NCBI RefSeq assembly: GCF_022489025.1
Contig: NZ_JAKVTG010000004.1
Coordinates: 124,001 to 188,000 of the forward strand
Source: Planococcus halocryophilus
GTDB lineage: Bacteria; Bacillota; Bacilli; Bacillales_A; Planococcaceae
Reading direction: 5' to 3'
Length of the DNA: 64,000 bases
Shown: positions 62,077 through 64,000 of the stretch, piece by piece
Numbering within the stretch: position 1 is the stretch's first letter
How the letters are laid out: every line of letters begins with the position of its first letter
The notes under the pieces: generated by a model
Told to the model about the DNA's origin: nothing
The model's database searches: none
What the model saw: only the letters and a program-made list of their open reading frames with translations
Program-made: the position numbers and the translations under genes

Positions 62077-62116
62077 AACCCCTTAGGTTTTCATCAACCT
62101 AAGGGGTTTTTTTGTT
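62077..62116 (+). terminator. Intrinsic terminator of channel-like gene
   Basis: A perfect 13-bp stem (62077-62089 with 62096-62108) and a T run. Confidence 0.9.
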
Positions 62117-62331
62117 GTTTGGAAAAAGTACTAGCATATATCGAAGAAGAATATGTAAAGTGAAGCAAAAATGAAATTATATTGAAATATAAAATATTCC
62201 CCTATTCTTTTTAATCATATACATAATTTATACACGTACACTATAGGCTGTTATATATTAACGAGGAAGAAAAGGCGTATTCAATGTATAAATGCTCCTG
62301 ATATAGTAGTTTAAATAATTAAAAAATTCAG
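62117..62331. other. AT-rich intergenic stretch without recognised elements
   Basis: No gene, repeat or RNA was seen here. It is part of the roughly 360 bases between the channel terminator and the symporter leader. Confidence 0.5.
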
Positions 62332-62361
62332 TTGACTTGATTTTATGAGAGCGGTTACAAT
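62332..62361 (+). promoter_or_regulatory. Promoter of symporter operon overlapped by a cre-like site
   Basis: TTGACT (62332-62337), 18 bases and TACAAT (62356-62361) form the promoter. TGAGAGCGGTTACA (62346-62359) agrees with the CcpA cre consensus TGWAARCGYTWNCW at 12 of 14 positions and covers the spacer and -10 box, so CcpA binding would block transcription. Confidence 0.68.
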
Positions 62362-62411
62362 CAAGAGAGTTATTCTTCATATAATAAAAGAAGGGGGATT
62401 TTATTTTTTAA

Positions 62412-62431
62412 AACTGAGCGAACGCTCAGTT
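62412..62431. promoter_or_regulatory. 20-bp palindrome in the leader, TetR-type operator candidate
   Basis: AACTGAGCGAACGCTCAGTT is symmetric except for its two central bases. The two-base gap makes it unsuitable as a terminator hairpin, but length and symmetry fit a TetR-family operator. It lies about 50 bases after the promoter, and no TetR gene is in the window. Confidence 0.6.
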
Positions 62432-62472
62432 GGGGGATGGGAAATTAGAATTTAATTGAAATGGGGGATACG

Positions 62473-62742
62473 ATGAAAGCGTATAAAAAGGAAGTTCAGT
62501 TTACAATTTGGATGACAGCCGCCTTTATATTAGTGGGTAACGTGGGATTAATATTCTCAGTGTTTCCTGTAGATGCTATGCTATTCGGTTTTCCGGTCAT
62601 GTATATTGTTCCGATTTTAATGGGCTGGTTTGGTGTTTTCATATTAACCATAGTAGCTGGGAAAATTGGAAATCGTATTGATGATGAAATCGATAGTGAA
62701 AACGATGCGCTTGGAGTTTCAGGCGAAGTAAAGGATGTGTAG
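62473..62742 (+). CDS. Small two-helix membrane protein, symporter partner (DUF485/DUF4212-like)
   Basis: An 89-residue protein started at ATG 62473, with GGGGGA upstream; an ATG at 62461 in frame is also possible. Two membrane helices (residues about 12-35 and 42-65) are followed by a charged tail. Such proteins are encoded before SSS-family monocarboxylate symporters (for example ywcB-ywcA) and are thought to assist them. The stop TAG abuts the start of the symporter gene. Confidence 0.78.
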   Translation: MKAYKKEVQFTIWMTAAFILVGNVGLIFSVFPVDAMLFGFPVMYIVPILMGWFGVFILTIVAGKIGNRIDDEIDSENDALGVSGEVKDV

Positions 62743-64000
62743 ATGATGGAAGCACAAAACTGGCAATTATCCAATCCAATTCTCGGTTTAGCAGTTGTAG
62801 GAGCAACTTTTTTATTATTTTATATCGTTGGATTTGTATCCAATCGGAAAAGTGCATCAGCTAAAGACCTATACATAGGTGGCGGGAACGTTGGAGCTTT
62901 TACTAATGGCTTAGCGATGGCATCGACTTACATGAGTTTGGCAACATTTCTTGGGATTACAGCATTAATTCTTAAATTACAGGTGCCATTTATCATGCTA
63001 TGGATTCAATTGATTTTAGCGATTCCATTAATCACTATTATTTATGGGACTAGCCTTCGTCGAATGGGTGCTTTCTCGCCAACTCATTTTATCCGTGATC
63101 GATATGGTGTAACGGCTTCTATTATCGCTGCTCTTTTCATGATATTAGTTTCTGTTATGTATGCTTTAGGACAAATGATTGGAATCGCGATTACATTTGA
63201 AACCTTACTTGGAATTCCTTATTTAACTGGACTTTTTGTTTTTGGGCTACTTATTGTGGGATATATCACAATTGGTGGTATGGCCGGAGCAACAAACAAT
63301 GCTGCGATTCAAATGGTTATTATCGCGTTAATGTTTATCATCCCGCTTGGTGCCATTATGAAAGCAATTGGAGCATCCGGATGGTATTTCCCGCCACTCT
63401 TTTATGCGGACATGGTTCCGGCGATGCTGGACTCGTTGCCAACTTTCTTTGACTATCAATTTTCACCTAAATGGTATTTCTCTATTATTCCAGCTTTAAC
63501 CATTGGAGCTTTAGGATTACCCCACTTAGCGATGCGTGTTTATACTGCATCTAGCTTGAAAAGTGCGCGCTCTGCAATGGTTTGGTTCGCTTTTATCCTT
63601 GGATTAGTTTTCTCAGCAACTTATGCCATGGGCTTTGTAGGCGTTTTTGCCACAACTACTGAAGGTTTAGTGATTTCAGAAGGTGATGCTGATAAGTTAA
63701 CGATTATTTTGAACTTGGTTTATAACCCGGAATGGGTAACGGCACTTGTCATTGCAGGAGCTATTTCAGCAGGACTATCAACATTGAGCGGTAATTTGTT
63801 AGCGATTGGTGCCTTGATTTCACAAGATATTATCGCAACGTTAAAGCCAAATATTCCTCAACGCCTAAGTCTACGTATCGGCTTTATTGCAATTTTTGCG
63901 GGCGGGTTGGTTAGTATTTTGCTAGCAATCGAACCTCCGGCTTTCTTAGTAGTTAGTATTTTGTGGGCATTCGGTTTAGCTGGAGTCACAAATGCTCCGC
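62743..64000 (+). CDS. Sodium:solute symporter (SSS) family protein, 3' truncated by window end
   Basis: The frame is open from ATG 62743 (or 62746) to the end of the window, 419 codons, so the C-terminus is missing. It is an SSSF transporter related to ActP/YwcA-type acetate or monocarboxylate carriers: KDLYIGGGNVGAFTNGLAMA near residues 44-63, RMGAFSPTHFIRDRYGVT near 116, IGGMAGATNNAAIQMVIIAL near 185 and SAGLSTLSGNLLAIGALI near 346. It starts directly after the small partner gene, and the operon has a cre-like site, so catabolite repression is likely. Confidence 0.88.
   Translation, partial: MMEAQNWQLSNPILGLAVVGATFLLFYIVGFVSNRKSASAKDLYIGGGNVGAFTNGLAMASTYMSLATFLGITALILKLQVPFIMLWIQLILAIPLITIIYGTSLRRMGAFSPTHFIRDRYGVTASIIAALFMILVSVMYALGQMIGIAITFETLLGIPYLTGLFVFGLLIVGYITIGGMAGATNNAAIQMVIIALMFIIPLGAIMKAIGASGWYFPPLFYADMVPAMLDSLPTFFDYQFSPKWYFSIIPALTIGALGLPHLAMRVYTASSLKSARSAMVWFAFILGLVFSATYAMGFVGVFATTTEGLVISEGDADKLTIILNLVYNPEWVTALVIAGAISAGLSTLSGNLLAIGALISQDIIATLKPNIPQRLSLRIGFIAIFAGGLVSILLAIEPPAFLVVSILWAFGLAGVTNAP

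Noticed and set aside
62412..62431. Intrinsic terminator
   Set aside because: The two-base centre leaves no loop and no T run follows; an operator is more likely.

Overview
The window looks like chromosomal core and near-core DNA from a Gram-positive, AT-rich Bacillota, most likely Planococcaceae (Planococcus or a close relative). The family call is an inference. It rests on strong AGGAGG-type ribosome sites, sigma-A and sigma-B promoters of Bacillus type, two S-box (SAM) riboswitches, intrinsic terminators after most units, and many Bacillus-type families (Rbs operon, NsrR/Hmp, YwbE, UPF0291, DUF3243, Hsp33, YsnF, CstB, RsbR-like). No rRNA, tRNA, CRISPR array, insertion sequence or prophage was seen.

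Layout. 1-3.7 kb: end of an acyl-CoA degradation operon (two MaoC-fold proteins, thiolase, flavin oxidoreductase, crotonase). 3.8-5.7 kb: persulfide/sulfide detoxification (CstB plus a degenerate rhodanese) behind a CstR/CsoR-like operator. 5.9-7.1 kb: dicarboxylate/glutamate symporter. 7.2-12.9 kb: ribose operon rbsRKDACB with a perfect palindromic operator. 13-15.2 kb: orphan protein, then a glutamine-amidotransferase-fold hydrolase and a dipeptidase. 15.3-22.9 kb: membrane and housekeeping genes (YihY, CNNM/CorC, YfbR, YdjM, DASS, MFS). 23.2-25.7 kb: SRAP abasic-site protein, patatin, GNAT, Lrp. 26-34.2 kb: dipeptide/oligopeptide ABC operon, gamma-glutamyltransferase and a split chromate transporter, recalling the B. 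subtilis ywr region. 34.3-37.8 kb: Rrf2 regulator, UPF0291, Hsp33, MhqD-like hydrolase, glutaminase. 37.9-46.4 kb: general-stress genes (KatE, YsnF, a Vms1-like release-factor-family protein) with recognisable sigma-B promoters, interspersed with YwbE, a UvrD-like helicase, an MFS exporter and a DUF3243 protein. 46.4-52.6 kb: FhuF-like reductase, VOC protein, hmp/nsrR nitric-oxide module, PNPOx-like protein, EamA exporter, and a V4R-STAS stressosome-like protein. 52.7-60.3 kb: PepT, then methionine import (metNIQ) and methionine synthesis (metY-metX), each behind its own SAM riboswitch, with a PlsY paralogue between. 60.3-64 kb: small excisionase-like protein, a channel-like membrane protein, and a Na+/solute symporter with its small partner. 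The symporter is cut by the window edge.

Connections. Several units deal with reactive sulfur, nitrogen and oxygen species (CstB, NsrR/Hmp, KatE, Hsp33, MhqD-like). Five possible sigma-B promoters are described (katE, ysnF, the Vms1-like gene, yihY and the channel gene); the first three are strong, the last two weaker, and an RsbR-like protein lies in the same neighbourhood. Peptide uptake, gamma-glutamyl and dipeptide hydrolysis, glutaminase and glutamate transport suggest use of peptides and amino acids. Ribose uptake and the terminal symporter carry CcpA (cre)-like sites. No clearly new multi-gene system is present. The most unusual points are a sigma-B promoter for a Vms1-like release-factor homologue, a 13-bp motif shared by an Rrf2 gene and an MhqD-like gene, a five-copy 21-bp repeat between hmp and nsrR, a hairpin between the ribosome site and a TTG start, and a catalytically dead rhodanese next to CstB.
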